Part shown: piece by piece, positions 1 through 11,500 of the stretch
How positions within the stretch are numbered: the stretch's first letter is position 1
Layout of the letters: the number at the start of each line of letters is the position of its first letter
Assembly (NCBI RefSeq): GCF_025698545.1
Contig: NC_068575.1
Coordinates: 49,733,980-49,797,979, forward strand
Source: Gossypium raimondii
Lineage: Eukaryota > Streptophyta > Magnoliopsida > Malvales > Malvaceae
Direction of reading: 5' to 3'
Length of the DNA: 64,000 bases
Made by a program: the position numbers and the translations under genes
Notes under the pieces: generated by a model
Databases searched by the model: none
What the model saw: the letters and a program-made list of their open reading frames with translations, nothing else
Told to the model about the DNA's origin: nothing

Positions 1-12
1 TGCACACCTCTA
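1..12. repeat. Right terminus of a hAT-type MITE cut by the window edge
   Basis: The first twelve bases, TGCACACCTCTA, are identical to the last twelve bases of the complete hAT-type MITE that ends at 14276. The window therefore probably starts in the last bases of another copy of that family. Its body and left target duplication lie outside the window, so this rests on a short match. Confidence 0.4.
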
Positions 13-347
13 AATTCACCAATAAAAAAAAGCATAAATTAAAAAAGTAATAAAAAGAAAAATGGTAAAAGTATAATAAACCTTTGATTAATGTTCGTAA
101 AACAGTTGGAGAGTGTGAAAATCCCGCGGATACCCAACATTAGAAGAATACCTAACCTTGCCGCCAAGCCTTACTCTCCTGTTTATGTCCCTTGGCCTCG
201 CCATTATCATCTACACCCAAGAAAAAAAAAACCTATGTCAATGCAGGCAAACAATCCCTTTCCTTTGCTTCCCATTCTCTTCCTTCTCAAAGAAAAGCAC
301 CCTTTTTCTCTCTATATATCATCACCCTCCTCCTCTACCATGCCATT

Positions 348-353
348 TATAAA
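348..353 (+). promoter_or_regulatory. Candidate TATA box of the SYNC2 gene
   Basis: TATAAA lies 78 bases upstream of the chosen ATG at 426 and is followed by a pyrimidine-rich leader, as in many plant leaders. Another TATA-like run lies at about 312-318, so the choice between them is open. Confidence 0.35.
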
Positions 354-425
354 CCTTGTTTACTCACATACTTCTCTCCATTCCCTTCCTAGTTCAGCTT
401 CTTCTTCTTTTTACTGTAATAAAGC

Positions 426-3400
426 ATGGAATCTCAAGAACCCCAGGTGAAAAACTCCCCTTTGATGCCTTCGATGTACACCAACCGGGTGGCCTTGAAA
501 ACCATATTGGAAAGTGGTGATGGCGAGACGGGGCTGATTGGTACCACAGTGGTGGTTGGAGGGTGGGTGAAATCTTCCAAGGAGGTAAAGAAGGAGCCTC
601 TTCCGCCGCCACAATCACCACCCCCAGCGGCAGCCGATGCTTTCCCTGCTGCTTCTCATGGGACTAAAGACGTTAACTGCGTGGAAATTCTTCAATCTCG
701 AATCCCGTTTTTCAGGACCATTATCAGGGTTTTGGGCGGCTCTGCTAGTTCCCCAGCTGTTCGACAAAAGTTGGAGTCTTTGATCCCTAAACCACCTCCT
801 CCTTCCATATTCTTTTTAGATATAAACGATGGGTCTTGTGTTTCAAGTCTGAGGGTAACCCTCAAATCTAATTATGCTTTGTTCTGTTTCTTTGAAGTGA
901 TTATTTATAGATTGCTTGATCATGAAAATTGCTAATCTCAGGTTGTGATAGATTCAGCTATAGTTCCAGTGTCTGCCGGCCAGATTCTACCAACTGGAAC
1001 ATGTATATTAGCCCAAGGTGTATTGGGAAATCCATCAGCACTTGGAAAACAAACCATTGAGCTTACAGTAGAGAAGATTCTTCATGTTGGGACAGTAGAG
1101 CAAGATAAGTATCCTTTGTCAAGGAAAAGATTACCCCTTGATTCTTTAAGGGATTATCCCCATATTCGTCCTAGGACAACTACGGTATTCTTTGCATACA
1201 TTACTATTTTTCTCAACATTCTGTCAGAAGACCAAGTATGCTAGTATGCTACTCTTTAATTGCTATGATTTTTTGTTGCAGGTGGCATCCGTTGCACGAA
1301 TTCGCAACACCTTAGATTTCGCATCCCACACATTCTTCCAGAACCGTGGATTTTTACATGTGCAAGTGCCAATTATGACAACTACAGACCCTGAAGGGTT
1401 CAGTGAAAAGTTTCAGGTCACAACTCTTCTAGGAGAAACAAGCAAGAAAGAGTCGCCGGTCGGTGTTAGTGATGCTGATGGTGTTAACCCGGAAACTGTT
1501 AAGGCTGCCATACAGGAGAAATCAAGTCTAGTTGAACAACTCAAGAGAAGTGACAGCAATAGAGAAGCACTTGCTGCTGCTGTTCAGGACCTGAAGAAAA
1601 CAAATGAATTAGCACAACAGATTGAAACAAGAGAAAAATCCAAACCCGTAACTGCAGTGAAGCCTGACTTAGTGAGCTTCAATGCTGATTTCTTTGGTCG
1701 CCAGATTTATTTAACTGTTTCGGGCCGCCTTCATCTGGAGAGCTATGCATGTGCTCTTGGACATGTTTACTCATTTGGACCCAGATTTCGAGCTGATAAA
1801 ACAGTGTCCGCAAAGCATGTGGCTGAAATGTGGACAGTTGAGGCCGAAATGGCCTTTGCACAACTAGAGGTAAGCCTTTGCATCATCAAGGTTCAAGCAT
1901 CTTATGTAATTTCATGGTTCTGTCAGATAAATATTTCCATTCTATTATCATTCAGCTCTTCTTCAAGTCCTTAGGTAGTTCGAGTTAGGGCTAGTTTGGC
2001 AATGCTTTTGAAAAGTGCTTTTGAAAAGTTTGGTTTAAAATTTGAGTGTTTAATATTACTCTCAAAAAGTACTTTTGAGAAATAAAAGGTCTATTTTAGA
2101 CACGTTATTATCAAGTAACAAATATGCATTTAAATAATATTTAAATTAGTTAATATTATTATATTTTAGTAAGAATATAAAAAATTATTATAACTTGTTA
2201 GTATTTTAATATATGAAATATAAATTTTAAATATTTTAAGTAATAAATATTAATTATTTATAAAATTTAATTAGAATATATAAAATATATTTTAAATATT
2301 TAAATATAACCATTAAATATTTGTAATTAGTATTTTAAAAATATTTTTTTATTTTTAATTAATGATTTTAACACATTTGTAATTAAGCACCAACAAAAAA
2401 AATAAAGTACTATGTTATTAGAGGGGTAAAAAAGTAATTAAGCACTAAAAGTGTTTTTGGGAGAGAAAAAACTAAAATTTTTAACTTCTCAGCCAAAAGC
2501 AATTTGTTCTGCACAACTTTCTTACTCTGTATTTGCAGTATGCCTAATAACTGTTGCACATCTTCCATTGAGAAAATACGTGCAGTTTCCTTCTAAAGTG
2601 GAATTATTTCCCCTCCCTTTCTTTTCTGGTGACATAAATTCAGTAGTTTTGAGGATTTACATATCTCTAGCTGTTTCTTATTCAGCTTATATGTGAATGA
2701 ATTTTTCATATATTAAGATCACATTGATATCTTTGATTGGACTTTCCAGGATGCCATGAAATGTGCAGAGGACTGTTTCAAATTTCTATGCAGATGGATA
2801 TTGGATAACTGTTCAGAAGATATGAAGTTTGTCTTGAAAAGAATCGACAAGACTGTCGCCCATCGTCTTGAATATATGGCATCAAGTTCTTATGACAGGA
2901 TTTCCTATAGAGAAGCAGTTGAAATTTTGAGAAAGGTAAACCTGGATATCATGCAACTCCTATCAAGCCAACATATCATCTTTTGGCAACTTCCATCTGA
3001 CAAAACCTTTTCATTCTTGGACAACAGGTTACAGACAAGGCTTTTGAAACACAGCTTCAGTGGGGTGTCCCTTTGACAGATGAACATCTAAGGTATGTAT
3101 AATGTGGCTCTCAGTATCAGCCTAGAAGTACCAATGCAAATATGATAAAGAATTGAACGTGAACTATTTTCCAATTAGTGTGATTCTTACTGTATCGATT
3201 TACTCGGTGGCAGTTACTTGGCTGATGATCACTACAGGAGGCCTGTAATTATTTATGATTATCCAAAAGCAGTTAAGCCATTTTATGTACGCTTGAATGA
3301 TGATGGAAAAACAGTTGCAGCATTTGAGATGGTTGTGCCCAAGGTAAGTCTAAAATTTTCTCAAATGATGAAGAATATCTTAATACAAATATCTTCTGAC

Positions 3401-3849
3401 ACCAAAACAGTGTGGTAGTTTAGAATGGTTATAAAGCTAGATAATGTGTTTGCAGATTGGAACAGTGATTATAGGCAGCCAGAATGAGGAGAGATTTGAC
3501 ATGCTAAATGCAAGGTATATTGTTTTATTGCACCATACATTTTCACTCCTAGTAAGCATAATTGGCAAATATATGTTGGGAAATTTTCGATTTAAATAAA
3601 ACTGGCGACAGCACCGAAACACTAACTAGTTAGCTTGTTCGTCTGCCATGGTTTTCTAAATTCAGGATCAAGGAATTCGACTTATCAAAAGATCAGTACG
3701 AATGGTACTTAGATCTTCGCCGGCATGGAACAGTCAAGCACTCTGGACTCAGCCTAGGGTTCGACCTGATGGTTCTCCTTGCCACTGGCCTAACTGATGT
3801 CAGAGATGTTATTCCCTTTACCAGAACTCATGGCAAAGCCAACAACTAA
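426..3849 (+). CDS. SYNC2: Asparagine--tRNA ligase-like protein, cytoplasmic 2 type (8 exons, 627 aa)
   Basis: Exons: 426-854, 942-1184, 1282-1869, 2750-2935, 3028-3092, 3214-3343, 3456-3514 and 3666-3849. All have GT-AG borders, and the joined frame is open for 627 codons. The family attaches asparagine to tRNA-Asn in the cytosol. The protein has an N-terminal OB-fold anticodon-binding domain (about residues 20-220) and then a class IIb catalytic domain. A charged helical insert at about 290-345 resembles a WHEP-TRS domain, the hallmark of the plant NS2/SYNC2 branch. Motif 2 reads FRAD (R394), with D for the usual E. Motif 3 reads LSLGFDLMV: D600-L601 stand where catalytic enzymes have E-R. 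T550 replaces the E of the GE..GGSQ stretch, and E542 replaces an upstream D; S555 is kept. The gene looks intact, so these are lineage changes rather than decay. The product may be a non-catalytic paralogue. Intron 3 (1870-2749) holds a MITE. The gene converges on the lipase-GTPase gene. Confidence 0.9.
1987..2520 (+). repeat. AT-rich MITE in SYNC2 intron 3 (family copy A)
   Basis: It starts with TTAGGGCTAGTTTGGCAATG and continues with GCTTTTGAAAAGT-type repeats and an extremely AT-rich centre. It ends near a weaker inverted version around 2440-2520. Two relatives lie in opposite orientation at 13252-14406 and 59020-59586. The left border is clear by comparison with copy C; the right border is approximate. 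It lies wholly inside intron 3 and keeps the splice sites intact. Confidence 0.65.
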
Positions 3850-4118
3850 GGAGGGAGTGTTGAAGTGCATAAAAACTACAGATAAAACAGTTCCTACTTG
3901 CTTGTGTTTCAGAAAAAGAGAAACTTGTGTAAACAGATATATATAAATGCTGCATAGGAGAAATGTATCATTCTTTGTTGATACCAGGTACACCAAGTTA
4001 ATGCAACTAAAGAATTTATTAACCGAAAATTAACGATCACATGGCTTGCAAATCTCACAGAATGCTAGTTCCCAGGTTCAATGTAATCGGTCATTATAAG
4101 AGAATGATATCAGCGGTA

Positions 4119-4745
4119 TTATATGCCCCCTTTTAGGTTGCTGGAAAAGTTATGGAGAGATCTCCAGCAGCAATTGCCGGGTATTGAACATAATCCCTCT
4201 GAAATAAGCCCCACATGCCCTGTTCCATTGTAACCAGCGACAAACTTTGACACTACGGTCTCAAGTTTCGCACATCCACGACGTCTAAATTTATCCATCA
4301 CCAACTCTATCTCCTTGTGAGAACTTTCAGTATCTGCAACCTTCTCAAAGCTAATAAAGTCCATACCAAATGATAATTTGTCAACTCTTCCACCCATCTT
4401 ATTGCTAAACTGTAAAAAGCAATGGTCAAACCAAATCCTCGCATTGCCTTGGTTCAGACAATGTTGCCGGATTTGCTTTGATGTGTCTTGGATACAACTC
4501 GAACAGTCTTTGCCGCCTACAGCTCCTGTGCACCGAGCCAGGCCATAGACTTGGTCAGGGTCCTTGCCACAGAAATAGCAACATCAGTTTTCAAAAGAAC
4601 TTGAGAGACTTGTTTAGCCAGCAAATGATATTATCGTATATCAGGCTACTGCGACTTATGATAGCCTCTTGATTACAAAACTGTCCCAAAGGATTTGCAG
4701 ATTTTAGCCCAGAGTTCCCAGAAACGATAATAAAAGGAGAGCACT
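4119..4745 (-). pseudogene. Broken DUF26 / Gnk2-type cysteine-rich repeat secretory protein gene
   Basis: Read on the minus strand, about 4545-4119 encodes a recognisable DUF26 segment. DQVYGLARCTG is followed by a CSSCIQDTSKQIRQHC block and NARIWFDHCF, giving the C-x8-C-x2-C spacing of the family. Such proteins are secreted or membrane-anchored carbohydrate-binding proteins at the plant cell surface. Upstream (about 4745-4590), residues around GQFCNQE look like the domain start, but a frame change and an in-frame stop (near FEN*CCYF) separate the two parts. A second DUF26 domain begins but degenerates before its cysteines, and there is no signal peptide. It sits in the gap between two convergent intact genes and looks dead. 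Confidence 0.7.
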
Positions 4746-5503
4746 GTAGGATAAAGCTATGTTTCTTGTTTTTAAAGTTTACATTTTAATTAGTGTCAGC
4801 ATTTGTTCCTATGAACTATTTTCAGAAATATTCTCCATTTGCAATTTTTAAGTTTTATTAGAAAATTGTTGACACCATATATATCTCAGTTTAAGGAACA
4901 AATTAAATTCTATATGTAACTATGAACATAATTTGTTGACAAAGTTTTATATACATACAATATTGGACAAATCATTTTCCTTTTCTCTCACAAATTCATA
5001 CTAATTGTTCCAAAATTCTAACTCAGAATCCTTTAAATGATGGGATTACAAATGCTGAAATTTGAACTGTGACTAAATGATGGGTAAATTAGCCACTAAG
5101 TTAAACGTCTGTTAATAGAATGATAGGAATAATAAAATGATCTCAAGTAAAATGAAGAACCAAATAAGAATTAATAAATATAGCCACATGCAGGATCGGT
5201 CCTAAAAGTATCGATCCTAAAAAATTTTAAATCATGAAACACTCATCAAATCACAAGACCACCTAAATTTTGATTCAAATCCATTGATTCATGAAAAATC
5301 GTAGGTAACCCTAAACCATTGCTCACCCCTACTTTGTTACCTGCTAATGGCGTCTTAAAAGTTAAATTCTTGTAAAATCAACAATATTTACACTGATGGA
5401 GAAAGCACAACACACCTGGCGCCCACATCAAAGAGGACTTGCTGCCTTAAACATCACATATATATATATAATATATTTGTATATATGAATGCGAAAGGTT
5501 GTT
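4746..5503. other. Non-coding stretch between convergent genes
   Basis: AT-rich sequence with no supportable gene, RNA or transposon end. A short TA-rich run near 5457-5478 adjoins the 3' end of the lipase-GTPase gene. Confidence 0.5.
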
Positions 5504-8500
5504 TCAAGGTTTTCGCAATGCAGATGCAGCACCCATTACAACAGCCAAGATAAGACCCACACCAGCACCAAAAGAGGCACCTACAGCAGCTGATGTAAGA
5601 GAGAATAATGCCTTGGCTTGAGAATCCTTCTTCCCATCTATTGCACCCATAGCATGGTCTTGTGCCAACTCCAATGAAAGCGTATCTCTAACAAGTTCCT
5701 GCAATTTGATATGCAACAAGAAACCCAAAATTTATTCATCACCATCTGATCTTCATCAAAAGTAACAACAAACCAAACCATGTAGTTCATTATAGCATCC
5801 TATCAGAAATATCCAGGTATTGGTCAGTTGATGTTTATATTTCCTGTATATTTGACCAATGTGCCGATAACAGTCATAGTTTCCTATAGAACTGTTAAAA
5901 ATGCATATGGGCATATACCCAAGGAATTCATCTATAAACATCTTTAAAAGAAAAGGGAATTGGGTCATATCCTGAGATGTCATGTTATATGCACTACAAA
6001 CATACATCAACTAGATTATGAGGAATAAGGAGTAACTTTGCAAAAGCTCATGAACCAAATCAGGTGGCACAGAATATATTTCCCTGCATCAATATTAAGC
6101 TGTCTGGTTAAAAGTACGAGGGCAGCAGATACACAAAGCAAATAGATCTCATATTGTATGGATTATGTTCTTCTAGACACTATTACATCACACATTAGAA
6201 AGGTCAATCATGTTCCCAAATGCCTTTCAACACATTCAGTTAGACATAAAAATTTTCAATATTATCAAAGCAAATGCCTACCACATGAAAGTTTCAATAT
6301 CAATCACAACATAGCAACTATATATTCTGCTTTGTTATTCATTCAGTCTTTTTCAGCTAGTTTCTGAATTGATTAAGCATATCTAAATCTGTAATGTTTT
6401 TTTTTCTTTATAAACTCTCCAATGCCTGCAAAAGAGTAACTGATTAGTAGCTATGCATATTAAGAGCTATTTATAATCTCTGATTGTACCTCCAGTGAAG
6501 CCTCTTCATGGCTCCGAAGAACACGGTGGACAAGATGGCAGAGAGAATTAACCCGCTCCACAGGGAAAACAATATCTTTCCTTTGGAAAGGTCGGCTAAC
6601 AAGGTCAATAGGAGCAGACAGAAGCTTCTGAACACCCATTCTCCCATCAGAATCTTCACTACTTATTACACCCCAAGGCAATGAAGCACTGGCAGCACCA
6701 GGCATAACATATGGACAAGAATTGATAACTTCAGCGGTGCTTGGAGATGCTTGATATGCCTGAACAACCGTATTAATTGCAGCTCTCTGCTGATGTGCAC
6801 TGACAGAAAATTTGTTTGTTATTGCAAGGACCCAAGGTATTCCAAGAGCTTTTGCCTCATCTAATAGTAGTGAAAGGGCTGGATATTGCTGTAATGCATC
6901 TGGATGATTGTATCGAGGTATCTTATGGGATAAGTTATGCACAAGAACAATTAAATCAGTCTTCTTACTAAGGTCGCGGATTCCCCTCCATAGTTCATCT
7001 TTGAACCGAGAAGCCTCCATGGCTAGCTCCTACAACATGCAAAAATCCAAAGCTAAATAAATTAGCGCAATTTCCTTAAAAGACCCAAAAGGTGAATATA
7101 ATATTTAATAAAGCTCAAATTACAGATTGGTTTCAACTGCTAGGATCCTTTTTAGCACCAAAAAATCTAAAGCTTATATTCAACAATTTTTTTAAGAATA
7201 AATAAGTTAAATTGCTGTACCGCCCAAGCTCCACCATAAATTCGCAGAACAGAAGTCTACAACAATGTGAGATATAATATTTGCTATCCCACAGTACAAG
7301 CATTATTGTCTTCTAGAACTTCACAAATATATTCAAACAAAATAAATCTATACTGCATAGAAAACTTTGAATCATAAAAGTTTCAATTATATTCCTCAGA
7401 CTCACAAAAAATATACCTGCAAATTTACTCCAGGCGAATCACTGTAGCATAAACCACCAGCAATGCCATCCCGAAAATCAGCTTCTTGTAAATTTTCTAT
7501 ATTGGTAATAGCGGACAATTTGCCTTGACCAAGTATTGCCTTGAAAAGAGAGGTCTTACCAGCACCCTAGTAACTCATAAAAAAAATATTCAAACCATGT
7601 TTGTACTGGAAAACAAAAAATACAAAATTTACAAGTTGAAAGTGAAGAATACCTCTAGACCAAGAAGTCGTACCCTACGAGTTCTAACATGAACCTCCTT
7701 CGATGCAGTTGTAAAATCGCTAGTACAGAATATGAAAAAGTCATTCAAACCATCTGGCCTTATGTATTTTTCTTGATGAGATGATACAATATTATGTTCT
7801 CGATTGAAATTAACAGTGTCTGCTACTATCTGATGCTTAGGAGGTTGCCTCAAGGGAGCCCCTACTAAGACTCTTATTTTTTGTAATTCTGGTGGTTCCC
7901 CATTCCCAGATGAGTAAACTGGTGCTGAAGGAAATGATTCCACAGTAGTTGAACACCTAAATAAGAACCAATATCATGTCAAAGTGCTTGTCACACGCCA
8001 AGGAAAGTGAAAGAGATTGGTGCAACTTTGAGCATATAAAATGTAGACCAAAATACCATGTTTTTACATGCATTTGTTTGAATGACGGATGTTGTCCAGC
8101 AGCATGTATTATTTTGCTAAACTGTATTAAAAAAAGGATTGAACACTAAAGTGCATTGAGTTCAGTTGTTTTGTCATTAATCCCTTTCCAATGAGAATCC
8201 TTAAGAATTATGACTACATCTAACCATACTATGGACATAAAAAAATATATAAACAAAATTAGAAACAAGAAAAGGATGACCAATAAGTCCAATCATACCA
8301 TTTGCCATTTACTTGAGCATGAAATAGTGTGCACAGATGCAATCTGAATCCAGAAATATCAACCTTCAATGGTTCTGCATTCTTCTCTCCAGGAATACCA
8401 TTCCAACCAAGAGGCACGATGGAAGTAGCAGTACGAATAATAGGAGACTCAACAATTTGCCCAAGCTCTACAGCACCTGCAACTGCAAGGCCAAGCCATT

Positions 8501-11500
8501 GCTGCAGATGTGGAAACTGTTGCACTTGCTCGATTCCGAAGAAGGATGAAGCATTATCATTCATGCACAGGTCATAAATTCTGCCAAAAAAATCATTTAT
8601 TTTATGCAATCCACTAACAAAGGTGCCTCAAGAGGAATTATTCAACTGGCATTTCCCAGACAAGAATAAACTCTATCTCCATGACATACTCAATAGAATA
8701 AAGGTTCCCAAAATCCAACCACACAGCCATATGCCCGTGGGATAGCATCACTTAACACTCCCCCTCATGTTTAGCTCCACAAGAGCCCCATGTATGGACA
8801 ACCTTAGAAGAAGCATCAATTTAATATGGAGTTATACCATGTTAAGCATCTAGTCTAAAACTAATGTAATACATGGAGGGACTCAACTTGAATATAAGGC
8901 CATGGGAAACCCAAGACTTAATAGCCATGGGATAACACCACTTAACGCCATCAAAGGAATATAAAGCAACAATGTTGAGTTCATGAACAGTTGATATGTT
9001 TATATCTTCAATTTGTTTAGAATCTGATCTCTATTTGGCAACTTTCTGACAGAATTACATTGCATCAGTTACGCTTTTGTCACTAAGAATAGATCAAAGG
9101 AGAGAGAAAAAAAATCAAAACATAAAAGATCAAATTCTGCAATGTAATGGACTAAATATGCTAGCTGATTTAAAAGAAGAAAAAGAAATACACCACTGCA
9201 ATTAGAATTTAGAACTAAAAATTAAAATAAACAACAGCAGGCATTAAAACTATTGCATAATTTATTATTACCTTTGAAATCGAGACCTATATGACTTCAT
9301 TGAATGAGATTGAAGTCTCTCTCTTAATTCAACAATCACAGATCTGACCTGTACATGTCTTTGCCAGAAGAAAGCAAACAAAATGAGAGGTTGAAGAAGA
9401 CATCATCCCCATCTCACAAATCATAAGCAATAATGGCTATATTGAATATGGTGCTCTAGTTTATGAAGTACAGAATACGAAATATTCATTAGGAAGCCCA
9501 GACAGAAGCTCCATAAACAAAAGAAACTCATACCGATGTCAACTTTGAGTACTCTGCACCTGAGAGTGATTCCACAGACGAATTCTCCAAGAGATAGAGC
9601 TGTTATGAGTGAATTTATTAATAATTCATTTGTATAAATAATTGAAATAATAACATGACAGACTTGTGGGTTGTAGCAACCATTAAGCACTGTATGATTA
9701 GGAGAACAGCTTAGGCTGATGCCATGGCGCTGAAATAACCACCTATATCTGACTTTTCCAATTTGAGTGGGCAGTGACAATTGACAATGATTGCAACCAT
9801 CAGAAAGGGAAACAAAACCCCCAAAGATATCTCAACAAGGCAAATTGACTTGTAAGAAAGCTCATTAAACATTTCATGAAATTCCAAATTCCTCAGAAGC
9901 AAGACCTTAGGATCATTTAATCAGAACTAGTTTACAGAAACTAGATAGTTAGATGCCTATTGACACTAGCAGTTATGAAACAACTGTTACCAGCTGGTGA
10001 TGACAATCCAAATTTTCGAACAATCTCAAAACTCCTATTTAACTTAAGCTTAGCAAATAAACAACAGAGACAAACTATTATCAACATTTTCCACCTTCAT
10101 GCATGTGTAGCTTTAAGTTAATTGAAATACAAACAAATGAATGAACTAAGAAGTATTCCTTCATAATATGTACCTGTCCAAATGGTACATATGAAGGTAA
10201 AGAAGGCACACTATGCCATCTCTTGTTGTCTCCACTACCATTGTTTTTATCGGTCAACTTTCCAGATCCCGTGTCTGACTCACAATTATCGGTGTTGGCA
10301 ATTGGTTTAAGAGAGATGCCATCAGTACCCTCTTGAATTTCAAGAGACTGTGGTCCAACAACTACATCCTCAATGGAAGATGCAGTTTTAGAGTCAGTTG
10401 CAGATGGCTCTATGGGGTCGATTTGCTTTCTGCTGTATTTTTTGAATTGTCTTCTAACTCCTTCTAATGGAACAAGCCTTGAAAGTCTCCAAAAGGGCCC
10501 CTGGACAGGGCCTACCCCTATAACCAATTGCTCCCCTTCATTATCTTTTAACCTCTCAGGCTTTCCTTTCTGTAACCCTTGTTCATTCTTTGATGTTGGT
10601 AAACTGTTATTTTCCATGCCAGAGGGCATCAATAAACTTTGTGCATTATAGTGGTGGAAATAAGCAGGTGACAGGAGACGGGGTACAAGATCTTCAGGAA
10701 TGCAGTAACTCTTGAAATAGTGCTGCCAACCTTTTCTGTTAACATAACTGGAAATTTTGTTCATCACGGAACAAACAATTAGCTTCAGAGAAAATTAAAA
10801 AATAAAAAAACCACACGATAAATATTTCAAAAAAGGGGAGAGCACTCACTCTCTTAAAGCCGCATTTCCTACTGCAGGTTGGGAAAATGTTATACACTTG
10901 ACCTGAACCCTTTCACTTTCTTTTGATGAAGATGATACAGCAATAACCCTCAAAATGGCAAGGGTAGCCAATGCTGCCACCTACTATGTCATACATAGAG
11001 AAGGTATGAAATAGATTAACTGACAAAAACACATCAGGTAAATCTTAAGTAAAACTAGTCCATCAAACTTACTGCTCCACCAAGAGAATGTCCGCATAAT
11101 ACAAGTTTCCGTTTCTTTTTCTGAGCAAGCCTGTACAACTCCAAAGCAGGTATGCCTTTAGCACGAGCCAAGAAACCCTAAAGATTATAAATTGGAATGA
11201 ATATAACTAAAGAAAAATTATGCAGAATCTCTAAGTATTTTTAGTTATAGACAACAACTAACTACATAAAAGTATGAGCAGTGAAAGAAAGTTCAAGACT
11301 TAAGTATCAACCACAAAAAGAAGAAAATAAAATCTAATGATATATGAATAATAAACTGTTATCAAACCCGATGTGCAGCAGGTTTAGGCCTATCTTTAAT
11401 CTGTTTAGGTTTTGATTCCAAGGGATTGAACTGATTTTCCTCATTTCCTTTCTGTCTCTCGCCTCGGTTGGCTTCAGTTAATTCAATCCGGCCAATCTCC

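Noticed and set aside
91..450. Open frames overlapping the SYNC2 leader
   Set aside because: Low-complexity content, no domain, and they overlap the true start in other frames. Upstream ATGs may exist in a long transcript, but nothing supports a separate gene.
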